Below are positions 47,388-56,042 of a stretch of DNA of 64,000 nucleotides, piece by piece. Location of the stretch: the NCBI RefSeq assembly GCF_000381905.1, contig NZ_KB907250.1, positions 91,488-155,487 of the forward strand, written 5' to 3'. Under the pieces are notes generated by a model. The model was given only the letters and a program-made list of their open reading frames with translations. It was not told the DNA's origin and searched no databases. The stretch comes from Paenibacillus fonticola DSM 21315. Its GTDB lineage: Bacteria > Bacillota > Bacilli > Paenibacillales > Paenibacillaceae. Positions within the stretch are counted from its first letter, which is position 1, and each line of letters starts with the position of its first letter. Made by a program: the position numbers and the translations under genes.

Positions 47388-48298
47388 GTCTGATTGCGGG
47401 CACTGTAGTATCTCTCCCTATTGATCGCGAGGTTTCTCCCTACGGTTATTTTCTAACCAACGGGATGCAGGACGTTCTGCTGCATTATTCCGAACTGACG
47501 CGTGAAGTTAAACCGGGTGAGACGGTGGAGGTATTTCTGTTCTATGACACGGAAGACCGTCTTGCTGCAACGATGAAGAAGCCTTTATTGACGTTAGGCG
47601 AACTTGCTCTCTTGGAAGTGGCGGATGTACATCCCCGTCTTGGCTGCTTTCTCGAGATGGGACTCGGCCGCCAATTGCTGCTGCCCATCCGGGAACTGCC
47701 GGAGCTGCGGGAGCTGCATCCTCAGGTGGGCGATGCCGTCTACGTCATTATGGAGCATGACAAGCAGGGGCGATTGAAGGCCAAGCTTGCCGGCGAGCAG
47801 GAGCTGGCGCCGATGACCTTTCACGCTCCGACGACGTGGAAGAACGAGTGGGCTGAGGCTATCGTCTACAAGCCGCTGCAAATGGGCACATTCGTCGTTG
47901 TCGATGGCGGCGTGCTGGGCTTCGGCGTGATCGGCATGATCCATTCCTCGGAGCGCAGCCGGCTGCTGCGTCTTGGCGAGCGCGTCAAGGTGCGCATCGC
48001 CCATATCCGCGAGGATGGGCGGGTTAATCTGTCGATGGCTCCGCGGAAGGAGATCGGACGAAACGAGGATTCGGAACGGATATTGGCTTATTTGCAGGAA
48101 CGCCCTGGCGGCGGAATGCCTTTTTCGGATGCGACGGCACCGGATTTGATCAAGCAGCGCTTCGGTATTAGCAAATCGGCATTCAAGCGGGCGCTGGGCA
48201 AGCTGATGAAGGAAGGCAAGGTTACCCAGAGGGAGAACTGGACTTATTTGGTCAAGCCGGATGGGGAGAACATAAGCGATTCCGCTAAGGGTGAGTAA
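47384..48298 (+). CDS. cvfB: CvfB-like S1-domain RNA-binding protein
   Basis: A 304-residue protein of the CvfB/YitL family: several S1-type beta-barrel domains (including LGFGVIGMIHSSE and VKVRIAHIREDGRVNLSM) and a C-terminal winged helix (KSAFKRALGKLMKEGKV) that together bind RNA. It overlaps the rsfS stop by four bases. In Bacillus subtilis as I recall it, yqeM follows rsfS directly, so cvfB is an insertion into the cluster here. Confidence 0.9.
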   Translation: MSLIAGTVVSLPIDREVSPYGYFLTNGMQDVLLHYSELTREVKPGETVEVFLFYDTEDRLAATMKKPLLTLGELALLEVADVHPRLGCFLEMGLGRQLLLPIRELPELRELHPQVGDAVYVIMEHDKQGRLKAKLAGEQELAPMTFHAPTTWKNEWAEAIVYKPLQMGTFVVVDGGVLGFGVIGMIHSSERSRLLRLGERVKVRIAHIREDGRVNLSMAPRKEIGRNEDSERILAYLQERPGGGMPFSDATAPDLIKQRFGISKSAFKRALGKLMKEGKVTQRENWTYLVKPDGENISDSAKGE

Positions 48299-48402
48299 GC
48301 ATTAAGCCTTTGCAGTACAACAAAATGCTGCTGCGTGCTGCTGCGGCGGCGCGGTTGCGGTTGCCCGGCGGCACAAAAATATAGCGGCAGCCAAAGCAGT
48401 AT

Positions 48403-48519
48403 GCCAGAGCAGCGAGCCTGGGCAACAAGTCAAAGCAGCGGGCCAGAGCAGCGAGCCTGGGCAACAAGTCAAAGCAGCGGGCCAGAGCAGCGAGCCTGGG
48501 CAACAAGTCAAAGCAGCAG
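48403..48519. repeat. 39-bp tandem repeat, three copies
   Basis: Units starting GCCAGAGCAGCGAGCCTGGG lie at 48403, 48442 and 48481, nearly identical. The 39-bp length equals 13 codons, so short repetitive frames stay open on both strands, but none has a convincing start. It fills most of the 284-bp gap between cvfB and yqeM. Confidence 0.85.
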
Positions 48520-48582
48520 GCCAGGCAGGCGTGCGGCATCACAACAGCAGCTTTATGCGCATATAGAAAGTCAGGTGACAGC

Positions 48583-49356
48583 GTGGCATCTTATCGTAAA
48601 TTTGCCTATGTATACGACGAATTGATGGAAGATATGCCTTACCCGGAGTGGCTCAGGTTTGCGCGGACTGCCTGGGAACGGCTAGGTATGCCGCGGACGA
48701 TCGTCGAGCTCGGCTGCGGCACGGGAAGCATCACGATCCCATTGGTGAATTCGGGCTTTGAAGTGACGGGAATCGATCTATCTGCCGATATGCTTGCCGT
48801 CGCGCGGCGTAAAATGGAGGGTACTTCGCAGGGGGTACGGCTGTTTCGCGAAGGAAGCGTCCGTTGGGTACAGCAGGATATGCGAGACTGGGAGGTGCCG
48901 GAACCGGTAGACTCCGTCATTTCGTTCTGCGACTGTCTCAATTACTTGCTGGAGGAAGAAGATATCGTTCGTACGTTCCAAAGAACGTATAGCGGGCTCA
49001 AGCCGGGAGGAACGTTTCTGTTTGATGTCCATCATCCCAATACGCTAAAGCGCTATGATGAAGAGCAGCCGTTTATTTGCGATGAGCGTTCGGTCTCCTA
49101 TATTTGGACTTGCGAGCGCGATGCCGCCCGGGATGAGATTCAGCATTATTTGTCCATCTTTGCCCGGGAAGAAAGCAGCGGGACCGATATGTACCGCCGG
49201 TTTGAAGAGACGCATATTCAGCGGGCCTACGATCCGGCATGGATGAAGAGCGAACTGCTTCGCTGCGGATTCCGTGAGGTGACAATTTATGCCGACTTCG
49301 AATGGGTTGAGGCGGTCGACGACGCGGCTCGCCTATTTTATGTCGCTGTGAAATGA
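48583..49356 (+). CDS. yqeM: YqeM class I SAM-dependent methyltransferase
   Basis: A 257-residue methyltransferase of unknown substrate. It begins with the YqeM-like KFAYVYDELMEDMPYPEW and holds the SAM-binding VELGCGTGSITIPL (motif I) and GIDLSADMLAVARRK. The start is GTG, with AGGTGA upstream. It is the last gene of the yqe cluster; comE genes, which follow in Bacillus subtilis, are absent here, and a sensor-kinase locus begins instead. Confidence 0.88.
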   Translation: MASYRKFAYVYDELMEDMPYPEWLRFARTAWERLGMPRTIVELGCGTGSITIPLVNSGFEVTGIDLSADMLAVARRKMEGTSQGVRLFREGSVRWVQQDMRDWEVPEPVDSVISFCDCLNYLLEEEDIVRTFQRTYSGLKPGGTFLFDVHHPNTLKRYDEEQPFICDERSVSYIWTCERDAARDEIQHYLSIFAREESSGTDMYRRFEETHIQRAYDPAWMKSELLRCGFREVTIYADFEWVEAVDDAARLFYVAVK

Positions 49357-49423
49357 TAAGAGATAATTGAGTTCATATCGATGATTAGCCATTATTTCGC
49401 CATTATGTATCGATTGTTTATCG

Positions 49424-49450
49424 GGCTACCCTTTTCGGGTGGCCTTTTTT
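49424..49450 (+). terminator. Terminator after yqeM
   Basis: GGCTACCC (49424-49431) and GGGTGGCC (49437-49444) pair with one G-U around TTTTC, followed by six T. It closes the housekeeping cluster. Confidence 0.85.
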
Positions 49451-49531
49451 AGCAACTACCGCTTGATAAATTGTGCAAATCACAAGTATGGAAGCGGAGA
49501 GGCGGAGAGGCATATCTTAGAAATGAACAGT

Positions 49532-49559
49532 TTGGCTGATCATCCCGATCAGGTATAAT
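49532..49559 (+). promoter_or_regulatory. Candidate promoter with internal palindrome for the second kinase
   Basis: TTGGCT (49532-49537) and TATAAT (49554-49559) are separated by 16 bp. CTGATC-ATCCC-GATCAG, a perfect 6-bp dyad at 49536-49552, fills the spacer and could be an operator. A start near 49566 would leave ATG 49569 almost leaderless, which favours ATG 49602 as the translation start. Confidence 0.55.
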
Positions 49560-49601
49560 GAATGAATTATGCAAATCATTATCCAAAGTAGCGTGATAAT
49601 T

Positions 49602-51551
49602 ATGAACCCCATTGTTGGGCTATGGCGAAAGTTTCAAAGTTTGCGTCTCGTATCCAAATTGATCATCGGGTACGTTGTTATGATCGTCTTGCCATTTTTC
49701 ATTTTTAGTGTTCTGTTTTACCGGGAAATGAACGAGAATCTGCTCAGCCAGTTTTTATCCGGAAAAAGACAGTTTATGGAGCAGGCCTATAATAGTCTGG
49801 AAGCTGACCTGGTCAAAATCGAGTCAGTCTATTCGCTGTTTCAAAACAACACCGCATTAACGGAATACTTGAACGGCGCATATCATAGCGACTGGGAAGT
49901 CATCTATAACTATAAGAAGGAAATACTGCCCGTAATCTCCTTTACATACTTGGGCAACAAGCATATTTCGGACATTCGAATTTATAAAAATAAGGCAGAT
50001 GTACTGTCGTTAAATCAAGATATTGTGAATGTAAGTGAATTATGGGCAAAGCTCCAAGGCGATAGCGGCAGCGTCGGCAATAACAGCAATAGCGGCGACA
50101 ACGGCAATAGTGGTAATGGCAGCAATAACAGGAACAGCGGAAATAGCGGTAATAACAGCAATGAAAGCAACAGCGGAATTGGCATCAATAGCAGCAGTCC
50201 CTATGAGGAGGAGCTACGTGCCCTCAAGCCCAAGGAAAGTCTTTGGCTCGTCGAACAGCAGGAGGAAGGACAACTGCCGAAATTGAAATATTACCGTAAA
50301 TTATACACGGATACTTACTCTAAGGAGCTCGGCTATCTCGAAGTTACGATTGGTGATGAGGCTCTGAAGCAGTTTATGAGCCTGCTTAGCAATTCAAGCG
50401 CTTCGTCGAGTATTTTATTTGCCGATGTACAGCGGCATAATCTAGTTGTGGCCAGGCAATTGGACCCCGGGCTGGATGTCAGCCAAATGCAGCGAATTAT
50501 AGATGCTGTTGCTGAGGGGAATAAAACCTCTTTTTATATGAATAAAAATACGCTGCTAATCACCTCAGCCTATTTGGATAAGCTGAATCTTCGTGTGATT
50601 GAAATTAGCGATACGCTGGGGCAGTTTCCGTCATGGCGGCAAAAAGAGCTTATATTCGTCATTGTTTGCGGGGGCCTGCTGGCGGTTTTGTCGGCGATGT
50701 ACTATTTAATCGTATTTTCCATTACAAAAAGGATCATCGGATTGTCCCGTCATATGAAACGGGTTGATTTCAACAATTTTACCGAGTACCGGGGCAGAAT
50801 TGGCCCGGATGAAATCGGGTTTCTGATCTCATCCTATAATTCGTTGATCAGACGTGTCGACGAGCTGACCAATACGGTCCATAAAGTAGAGCTGATGAAA
50901 AAGGAAGCGGACTTTAAAATGCTGCAGGCCCAGATTAATCCGCACTTTCTGTACAATACGCTGGAGACGATGCGAATGCATGCCTTGCAAAGCGATGAGC
51001 CGGATGTAGCCGAAATGGCCTGGTCGCTTGGCAAATTACTTCGCTACAGCCTGTCCAAAAGTGAGAATGATACAACGCTGCGTAGTGAGTTGGAGCACGT
51101 TGAGCATTATATCGCAATTCATAAAATTCGCATGGGAGCACGGCTGGAAGTACAATGGCATATCGCTGAAGAAATAGCGGACAAGCTCGATGAGTTTCGC
51201 GCTCCGCGCTTTATTTTACAGCCAATGATTGAGAACAGCATTCAGCATGGTCTGGCGAAGAAACGCCGGAAAGGGATGATCAGCATATCCATCGCGGAGC
51301 AGCCGGAAGAAATCGTCATTACGATTGCAGACAACGGAGCTGGCATCGAGCCGGAACGGTTGGAGGTCATCCGCAGCATATTGGACGGGTCCATTTCTTC
51401 AGAGCAGATTCCTTTTTCGGGTGGAATCGGAATTCACAATGTTCATGAACGGATCAAGGCGTTCTACGGGGGAAGCTTTGGTATTTCTATGAGCAGTGTG
51501 GAAGGAGAAGGGGCGGTCTGCACGATAAAGGTCGGGAAAAAAAGGAAGTAA
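49602..51551 (+). CDS. YesM-type sensor histidine kinase with Asn/Ser/Gly-rich sensor insert
   Basis: A 649-residue sensor (from ATG 49602; ATG 49569 adds 11 residues). One membrane helix lies at about residues 18-40, the extracellular domain at 40-345, a second helix at about 350-370 and a HAMP linker after it. The kinase domain has H448 in QINPHFLYN, N box ENSIQHG, DNGAGI, and GGIGIHNVHERI. About 50 residues near 155-205 are almost only Asn, Ser and Gly, which the kinase at 22576 lacks. It heads the second LplB/LplC locus; a response regulator lies at its far end (56043). Confidence 0.88.
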   Translation: MNPIVGLWRKFQSLRLVSKLIIGYVVMIVLPFFIFSVLFYREMNENLLSQFLSGKRQFMEQAYNSLEADLVKIESVYSLFQNNTALTEYLNGAYHSDWEVIYNYKKEILPVISFTYLGNKHISDIRIYKNKADVLSLNQDIVNVSELWAKLQGDSGSVGNNSNSGDNGNSGNGSNNRNSGNSGNNSNESNSGIGINSSSPYEEELRALKPKESLWLVEQQEEGQLPKLKYYRKLYTDTYSKELGYLEVTIGDEALKQFMSLLSNSSASSSILFADVQRHNLVVARQLDPGLDVSQMQRIIDAVAEGNKTSFYMNKNTLLITSAYLDKLNLRVIEISDTLGQFPSWRQKELIFVIVCGGLLAVLSAMYYLIVFSITKRIIGLSRHMKRVDFNNFTEYRGRIGPDEIGFLISSYNSLIRRVDELTNTVHKVELMKKEADFKMLQAQINPHFLYNTLETMRMHALQSDEPDVAEMAWSLGKLLRYSLSKSENDTTLRSELEHVEHYIAIHKIRMGARLEVQWHIAEEIADKLDEFRAPRFILQPMIENSIQHGLAKKRRKGMISISIAEQPEEIVITIADNGAGIEPERLEVIRSILDGSISSEQIPFSGGIGIHNVHERIKAFYGGSFGISMSSVEGEGAVCTIKVGKKRK

Positions 51552-51639
51552 CAAGCAATGCTATATAAGTTGAACTAATGGAAATGGATGTGGGCAAGTA
51601 CGTAAAATGTTCAAAAGGTCGCCAAGGTCGCTGTTACCC

Positions 51640-51775
51640 ACCAAGCTGTCGCATATTAAGCTGGCTGTGCCGTAAGTTGCGTAGACCAAGCTGTCGCATA
51701 TTCAGCTGTCTGCGCCGTAAGTTGCGTAGACCAAGCTGTCGCATATTCAGCTGTCGCACCTTAGGATACCGTACC
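51640..51775. repeat. Approximately 45-bp tandem repeat
   Basis: ACCAAGCTGTCGCATATT recurs at 51640, 51684 and 51730, each followed by a variant of CAGCTGTC and CCGTAAGTTGCGTAG. Unit length varies between 44 and 46 bp. Confidence 0.8.
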
Positions 51776-51818
51776 GTAAGTTGCCAACCCTAGGATGCTA
51801 GACCAAGCTGACGCACAA

Positions 51819-52006
51819 CAAATGGAATTCATGTATCTAATTATGCTCTAAACGAATGTTTTGGGGAATTAGATGGATTCCATGCACCTAAAATCAAGGA
51901 TCCAGCCCATATATAAAAACTTCCCCGATTCTAAGGACACTAGATACAGTTAAATTTACATTCCCTTCTATCTCGTAGAAATTAACTACTATAAATCCAT
52001 TTATTC
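51819..52006 (+). repeat. Dispersed intergenic repeat, copy 2
   Basis: An inverted counterpart of 37333-37517. Shared blocks include TCTAATTATGCTCTAAACGA near the left end and TAACTACTATAAATCCATT at the right end, with similar overall length (188 versus 185 bp) and a diverged middle. Confidence 0.75.
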
Positions 52007-52066
52007 TCCTCGGCATCCTTTTTCCCCCTTACCCGCATCCCATTCTTTAGTTCAACTTATATAAGT

Positions 52067-52097
52067 AGAGGGTCTGATCTTGCATCAGACTCTTTTT
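52067..52097 (+). terminator. Hairpin terminator before the second LplB-like gene
   Basis: GTCTGAT (52072-52078) pairs with ATCAGAC (52084-52090), with flanking AGAG/CTCT and a T run to 52097. It would end transcription from the kinase gene, so the transporter likely has its own promoter in 52100-52230. Confidence 0.7.
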
Positions 52098-52233
52098 GCT
52101 GCTTTTTACATAAAATTCGCTTTGTCATCGCCGGAACCTTAAGATAGGACAGCAATCGGCTTAGTAATGATCCGTATTCATAAGCGGGAGGCAATCTTAT
52201 AATTGTATGTAACTGATAGGAAGGGGGGACGTA

Positions 52234-53220
52234 ATGAAAACGAATACAAACGATGCTATGCGCGAGCTTCCCCTAAACTGGCAGGGCGATTCATTAGGGA
52301 GAAGATTCAAGAAACAAATCGCATTTCAAATTTTCGTATGGTTTGGCCTGGCTTTTTTGCTAGTTTTCTCGTATGCACCGATGTTCGGTATTTTGATCGC
52401 ATTTAAGAACTATAAAATATCGTCGGGCATTTCGGGAATTTTCACCAGTGAATGGGTAGGGCTGCGCTATTTTCGCGAATTGGTGCGGGATTATAATTTT
52501 CCTAACCTTGTTCGCAACACGCTCTCCATAAGTGTGCTTAAGCTGATCTTCTCGTTTCCCGTACCGATTATACTGGCGATCATGTTGACGGAGACGCGCA
52601 GTGCATTTATGAAACGCTTCGTGCAGACAGCCAGCTATTTGCCGCATTTTATTTCGTGGGTCATCGTCAGCGGTATGGCATACGCCTTCTTCTCTGCAGA
52701 GACAGGCTTAGTGAACAACTTATTAATTTCGTTACATATGATCGATGAACCGCTGAAAATATTGACGGATCCAAATTCGTTTTGGGGTCTGGCGGTCGGT
52801 TCGGCCATTTGGAAGGAAGCGGGCTGGTGGACGATCATCTTCCTGGCGGCCATTGCGGGCATCGATCCGATGCTGTATGAAGCGGCCGAGATGGATGGCG
52901 CAGGCAGACTTAAACGCATATGGCATGTAACGCTTCCCGGTATGAAGGCGGCGATTGTCTCTGTTCTTATTCTGTCAATCGGCAGCATACTCGGCGGCGG
53001 CCTCGTTGGTTCAAACTTTGAACAAGTGATGCTGCTTGGCAACTCGCTCAATAATGACAAGTCTCAAATTATCCAAACCTACGCTTTTAATGTCGGACTT
53101 GCTCAGGGAAGATACGCTTTTGCGGCGGCGGTTGATCTGGTGCAATCTGTCATCGCAGTCATTCTGGTCGTGTCCAGCAATGCCATAGCGAAGAAAGTGG
53201 CAGGGTCAAGCCTGTACTAG
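52234..53220 (+). CDS. ABC oligosaccharide permease, LplB-like
   Basis: First membrane subunit of the fourth importer, 328 residues with about six membrane spans. Characteristic parts are FSYAPMFGILIAFKNYK, TASYLPHFISWVIVSGM and EAAEMDGAGRLKRIWHVTLP. AAGGGGGGACGTA precedes the ATG. It is a paralogue of the permease at 24484-25464 and is followed 65 bp later by its partner. Confidence 0.9.
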   Translation: MKTNTNDAMRELPLNWQGDSLGRRFKKQIAFQIFVWFGLAFLLVFSYAPMFGILIAFKNYKISSGISGIFTSEWVGLRYFRELVRDYNFPNLVRNTLSISVLKLIFSFPVPIILAIMLTETRSAFMKRFVQTASYLPHFISWVIVSGMAYAFFSAETGLVNNLLISLHMIDEPLKILTDPNSFWGLAVGSAIWKEAGWWTIIFLAAIAGIDPMLYEAAEMDGAGRLKRIWHVTLPGMKAAIVSVLILSIGSILGGGLVGSNFEQVMLLGNSLNNDKSQIIQTYAFNVGLAQGRYAFAAAVDLVQSVIAVILVVSSNAIAKKVAGSSLY

Positions 53221-53285
53221 TGCAGTGCGTAAACTACTGCTCTGACCAAAAGGCAGCGAGACGATAGAGGAGGGCCATCATAAAC

Positions 53286-54161
53286 ATGAGAACAACCGTC
53301 GAAGATCGTGTTGTAAACGTTGTTAATTACATTTTGTTGACTATTGTGGCGCTATCCACATTGTATCCGTTCTACTATATTTTGATCGCGTCATTCAACA
53401 CGGGAACGGATACCGCACAGGGAGGGCTGTTTCTCTTCCCGCGCCAGTTCACACTGGAAAATTATAAGTACTTCTTCAGCAAACAACAGTGGATTGAAGC
53501 GTTTGGCATTACTGTGCTCCGCACCGTTGTCGGCACAGTAGCAGGTATTTTGTTCACAAGTCTGGTTGCATACGGATTAGCCAAAAAGGATCTGATTTTG
53601 CGGAAGTTTTATTATATTGCCGTTATCGTCGCGATGAACGTGTCCGGGGGGCTCATTACTTATTACGTCATTCTTCGCAGCATTCATTTGCTGAATACGT
53701 TCTGGGTGTATGTCATCCCGTCGATGCTCAGCTTGTTTTTTCTATTGATTGCGGTTTCATTCTTTCAGGAAATTCCGGCGGAGCTTAGCGAGTCGGCCCG
53801 GATCGACGGGGCTGGGGAACTCAAAATTTTCATACGCATCATTCTGCCGGTCTCGCTGCCGCTGCTGGCAACGATGTGCTTGTTCCTCGGCTCGGGGCAG
53901 TGGAATTCCTGGCTGGACTCTGCATATTTTGTGCAGAACAATCACTTGCGGACTTTGGCTTACCGGATGATGGAGGTCATTAATCAGGCGAATATGCCGA
54001 CGGATGCCCAATCGGCGCAGTACACGGCACAAGCGAAGGTAACCTCCTTCTCCGTGCAGGCAACGGCGATGATTATATCGGTATTTCCGATTATCTGTGT
54101 ATATCCGTTTCTGCAGAAGTATTTTGTGCAGGGGATGATGCTTGGTTCGGTCAAAGGCTGA
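53286..54161 (+). CDS. ABC oligosaccharide permease, LplC/YtcP-like
   Basis: Second membrane subunit of the fourth importer, 291 residues, about six membrane spans. The EAA-type loop is ESARIDGAGELKIFIRIILP and the ending QKYFVQGMMLGSVKG is typical. GAGGAGGG lies upstream. It is a paralogue of the 25477-26379 permease. Confidence 0.9.
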   Translation: MRTTVEDRVVNVVNYILLTIVALSTLYPFYYILIASFNTGTDTAQGGLFLFPRQFTLENYKYFFSKQQWIEAFGITVLRTVVGTVAGILFTSLVAYGLAKKDLILRKFYYIAVIVAMNVSGGLITYYVILRSIHLLNTFWVYVIPSMLSLFFLLIAVSFFQEIPAELSESARIDGAGELKIFIRIILPVSLPLLATMCLFLGSGQWNSWLDSAYFVQNNHLRTLAYRMMEVINQANMPTDAQSAQYTAQAKVTSFSVQATAMIISVFPIICVYPFLQKYFVQGMMLGSVKG

Positions 54162-54231
54162 ACCTCGATTAAATAATAGATATAAATCAATGAACATCAT
54201 CAGCAACACCATCAAAAGGAGGAGTACAGCA

Positions 54232-55797
54232 ATGAAAAAGTTTCGCAAAATACTACTGACGGCTACGGCCATGCTGCTCGTAATGTCGCTATTGGTCGCT
54301 TGCGGCAGCAATAATGCATCCAAGGAAAGCCCGGCAGCAAATGGCGGAAAGACTGAAGGAAACGGGAGTTCATCTTCTGAACCGGTAACTTTGAATTTGT
54401 TCGTGGATCAGCCATGGTGGCCGTTTAAGGACTGGTCAGGGGACATTCCCGAGGAAATTACGAAGCGGACAGGCATCCGCTTAAATGTTACTGTAGCTAC
54501 GGATGAGAAGCAGCTGCCGATTATGCTGGCCTCGGGTGATTTGCCGGATTTGGTCGTCACGAGTACGCAATATCAGCAAATGTCTAATTCTGAAGCCGCT
54601 TACCCTTGGCAGGAATTAATTGATAAATATACGCCGGATTTTAAAATCGATCATGATCGAATCGCCGTGAATACGGTGAGCGACGGAAATTATTATACGA
54701 TCCGCAACAATTTCTCCACAGCGGAGGAATGGAAGCAGCATGAAAAGTATGCCTTCTCGAACGGCGCAGCTATCGCGGTCCGCTCCGATCTGATGGAGGA
54801 AATGGGAAATCCAGAAGTGAAATCGCTGGAAGATTTGGATGCTCTGTTTGGACAGGTTAAAACGAAATATCCGGACATGATCCCGCTGGTGCTTACACCG
54901 ACGCCAACGTGGGCGAAGGGGTATTTTGCCCAAAACTTTGGGGCTATGATTTCAGGCTTGATTGAAGAGAACGGCAAGATGTTGTATGCGCTTAATACCC
55001 AGGAATTAAAAGATATGTACCTTTATATGAATCAATTGTACCGGAAAGGGTATATCAAAGCGGAAAACCTGGCTTACAAGAGCGAGGATCAAGCCAAGCA
55101 GCTTGCCACTACAGGCAAAGCCTTTGCTTATGCCTGGGATACGTCAGGCGCGGATCGGCTGACCGCAGCTACGCAACAATCGGGATATTCATGGGAAGTG
55201 CTGCCGATTAAAATTTCGGATAATTTCAAGCATGAGCGTTATGACAGCGGCTGGCAGGGCGTATTCATTACTAGAAATAACAAGGACCCCGAGGCATCTA
55301 TTAAACTGGTTCAATTTTTGATGTCGGATGAAGGACAAAAATTGGCGATGTGGGGCCAGGAAGGCACAGATTGGAACTATGACGAGAATGGAAATTACCC
55401 GGTGTTCCAATACAATTTTACGGATGAGGATATCAGGCTTCAGAAGGGAGTTTATTATTGGGGGCTGCTTGGCGGCAGTGCAGTAACGGAACAGCTGGCC
55501 TATTTTAATCCGGGCACCCAGACGACTAAGGCAAATCAAGAACTGAGCGCACTTACGACATTTAGGCCGGAAATAGGGATGGTGCGGCCGGATAGCGATA
55601 CAGAGGAGCAAGTGATCAGCACGAATATTGAAAATCTCATTAAAAATGAAGAGTCGAAAGTGCTGCTGGCCAACTCGGAAGAGGAGGCAATTAAAGCCTA
55701 TGAAACGATTGTAGAGCAGGCCAATAAAATTGGCATGCCTATATTGGAAGCTTGGGCGAACGAAAAATACGAGCAAGTCAAAGAGTTGTTCGAATAA
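54232..55797 (+). CDS. Oligosaccharide-binding lipoprotein, LipO/LplA type
   Basis: Solute-binding subunit of the fourth importer, 521 residues. ATG 54232 follows AAAGGAGGAG and starts a lipoprotein signal with lipobox LLVAC (Cys about 24). A short Asn/Ser/Gly linker leads to a mature domain with LFVDQPWWPFKDW, MLASGDLPDLVV and DEGQKLAMWGQEG. A reading from 54142 overlaps the permease and has no start signal. The locus ends with a response regulator, an SGNH hydrolase and GH95, so acetylated, fucosylated oligosaccharides are a reasonable but unproven cargo. Confidence 0.88.
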   Translation: MKKFRKILLTATAMLLVMSLLVACGSNNASKESPAANGGKTEGNGSSSSEPVTLNLFVDQPWWPFKDWSGDIPEEITKRTGIRLNVTVATDEKQLPIMLASGDLPDLVVTSTQYQQMSNSEAAYPWQELIDKYTPDFKIDHDRIAVNTVSDGNYYTIRNNFSTAEEWKQHEKYAFSNGAAIAVRSDLMEEMGNPEVKSLEDLDALFGQVKTKYPDMIPLVLTPTPTWAKGYFAQNFGAMISGLIEENGKMLYALNTQELKDMYLYMNQLYRKGYIKAENLAYKSEDQAKQLATTGKAFAYAWDTSGADRLTAATQQSGYSWEVLPIKISDNFKHERYDSGWQGVFITRNNKDPEASIKLVQFLMSDEGQKLAMWGQEGTDWNYDENGNYPVFQYNFTDEDIRLQKGVYYWGLLGGSAVTEQLAYFNPGTQTTKANQELSALTTFRPEIGMVRPDSDTEEQVISTNIENLIKNEESKVLLANSEEEAIKAYETIVEQANKIGMPILEAWANEKYEQVKELFE

Positions 55798-55820
55798 AAC
55801 GAGGTTTTGAACATGCTGTT

Positions 55821-55851
55821 GCCGCGAAAACCGCCAAGCGGGTTTCGCGGC
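55821..55851 (+). terminator. Strong hairpin after the binding-protein gene
   Basis: GCCGCGAAA (55821-55829) pairs with TTTCGCGGC (55843-55851), 24 bp after the lipoprotein stop. The downstream T content is modest (TCATTGTCT), so it may act as a stabilising 3' end or weak terminator. Confidence 0.6.
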
Positions 55852-55884
55852 TCATTGTCTAAGTTTGATTTCTACCATTGGCCT

Positions 55885-55921
55885 TGGAATTCTTGTTATA
55901 GGCGATGGAATTCTTGTTATA
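55885..55921 (+). promoter_or_regulatory. Perfect 16-bp direct repeats with 21-bp period upstream of the response regulator
   Basis: TGGAATTCTTGTTATA occurs identically at 55885-55900 and 55906-55921, exactly 21 bp apart. The second copy runs into TATAAT (55918-55923), a likely -10, so bound protein would contact RNA polymerase. The geometry fits the double AraC-type helix-turn-helix of the response regulator encoded from 56043 and suggests autoregulation. Confidence 0.65.
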
Positions 55922-56042
55922 ATTGAAGGGATTGGGCGGCAGCTGAATTATGGCCGCGCTAGGAAAGGGGATTGGATACTTAGTAAGGCGTACTGTATTG
56001 AGTTGCAGAGGACTGACTTCACGGCTAAGGGGGGCGGGCAGC

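Larger units (their letters stand above)
51562..52063. mobile_element. Non-coding segment bounded by inverted repeats
   Basis: TATATAAGTTGAACTAA at 51562-51578 and its exact complement at 52047-52063 flank about 500 bp. The similarity extends inwards imperfectly (left GGATGTGGGCAAG, right complement GGATGCGGGTAAG). Inside are tandem repeats of about 45 bp (51640-51775) and the dispersed repeat copy at 51819-52006. No gene is present. The layout suggests a MITE-like element; mobility is inference. Confidence 0.5.

Noticed and set aside
48335..48625. Gene over the 39-bp repeats
   Set aside because: Open only because the unit is a multiple of three. It overlaps the yqeM start, and no start signal or recognisable domain is present.
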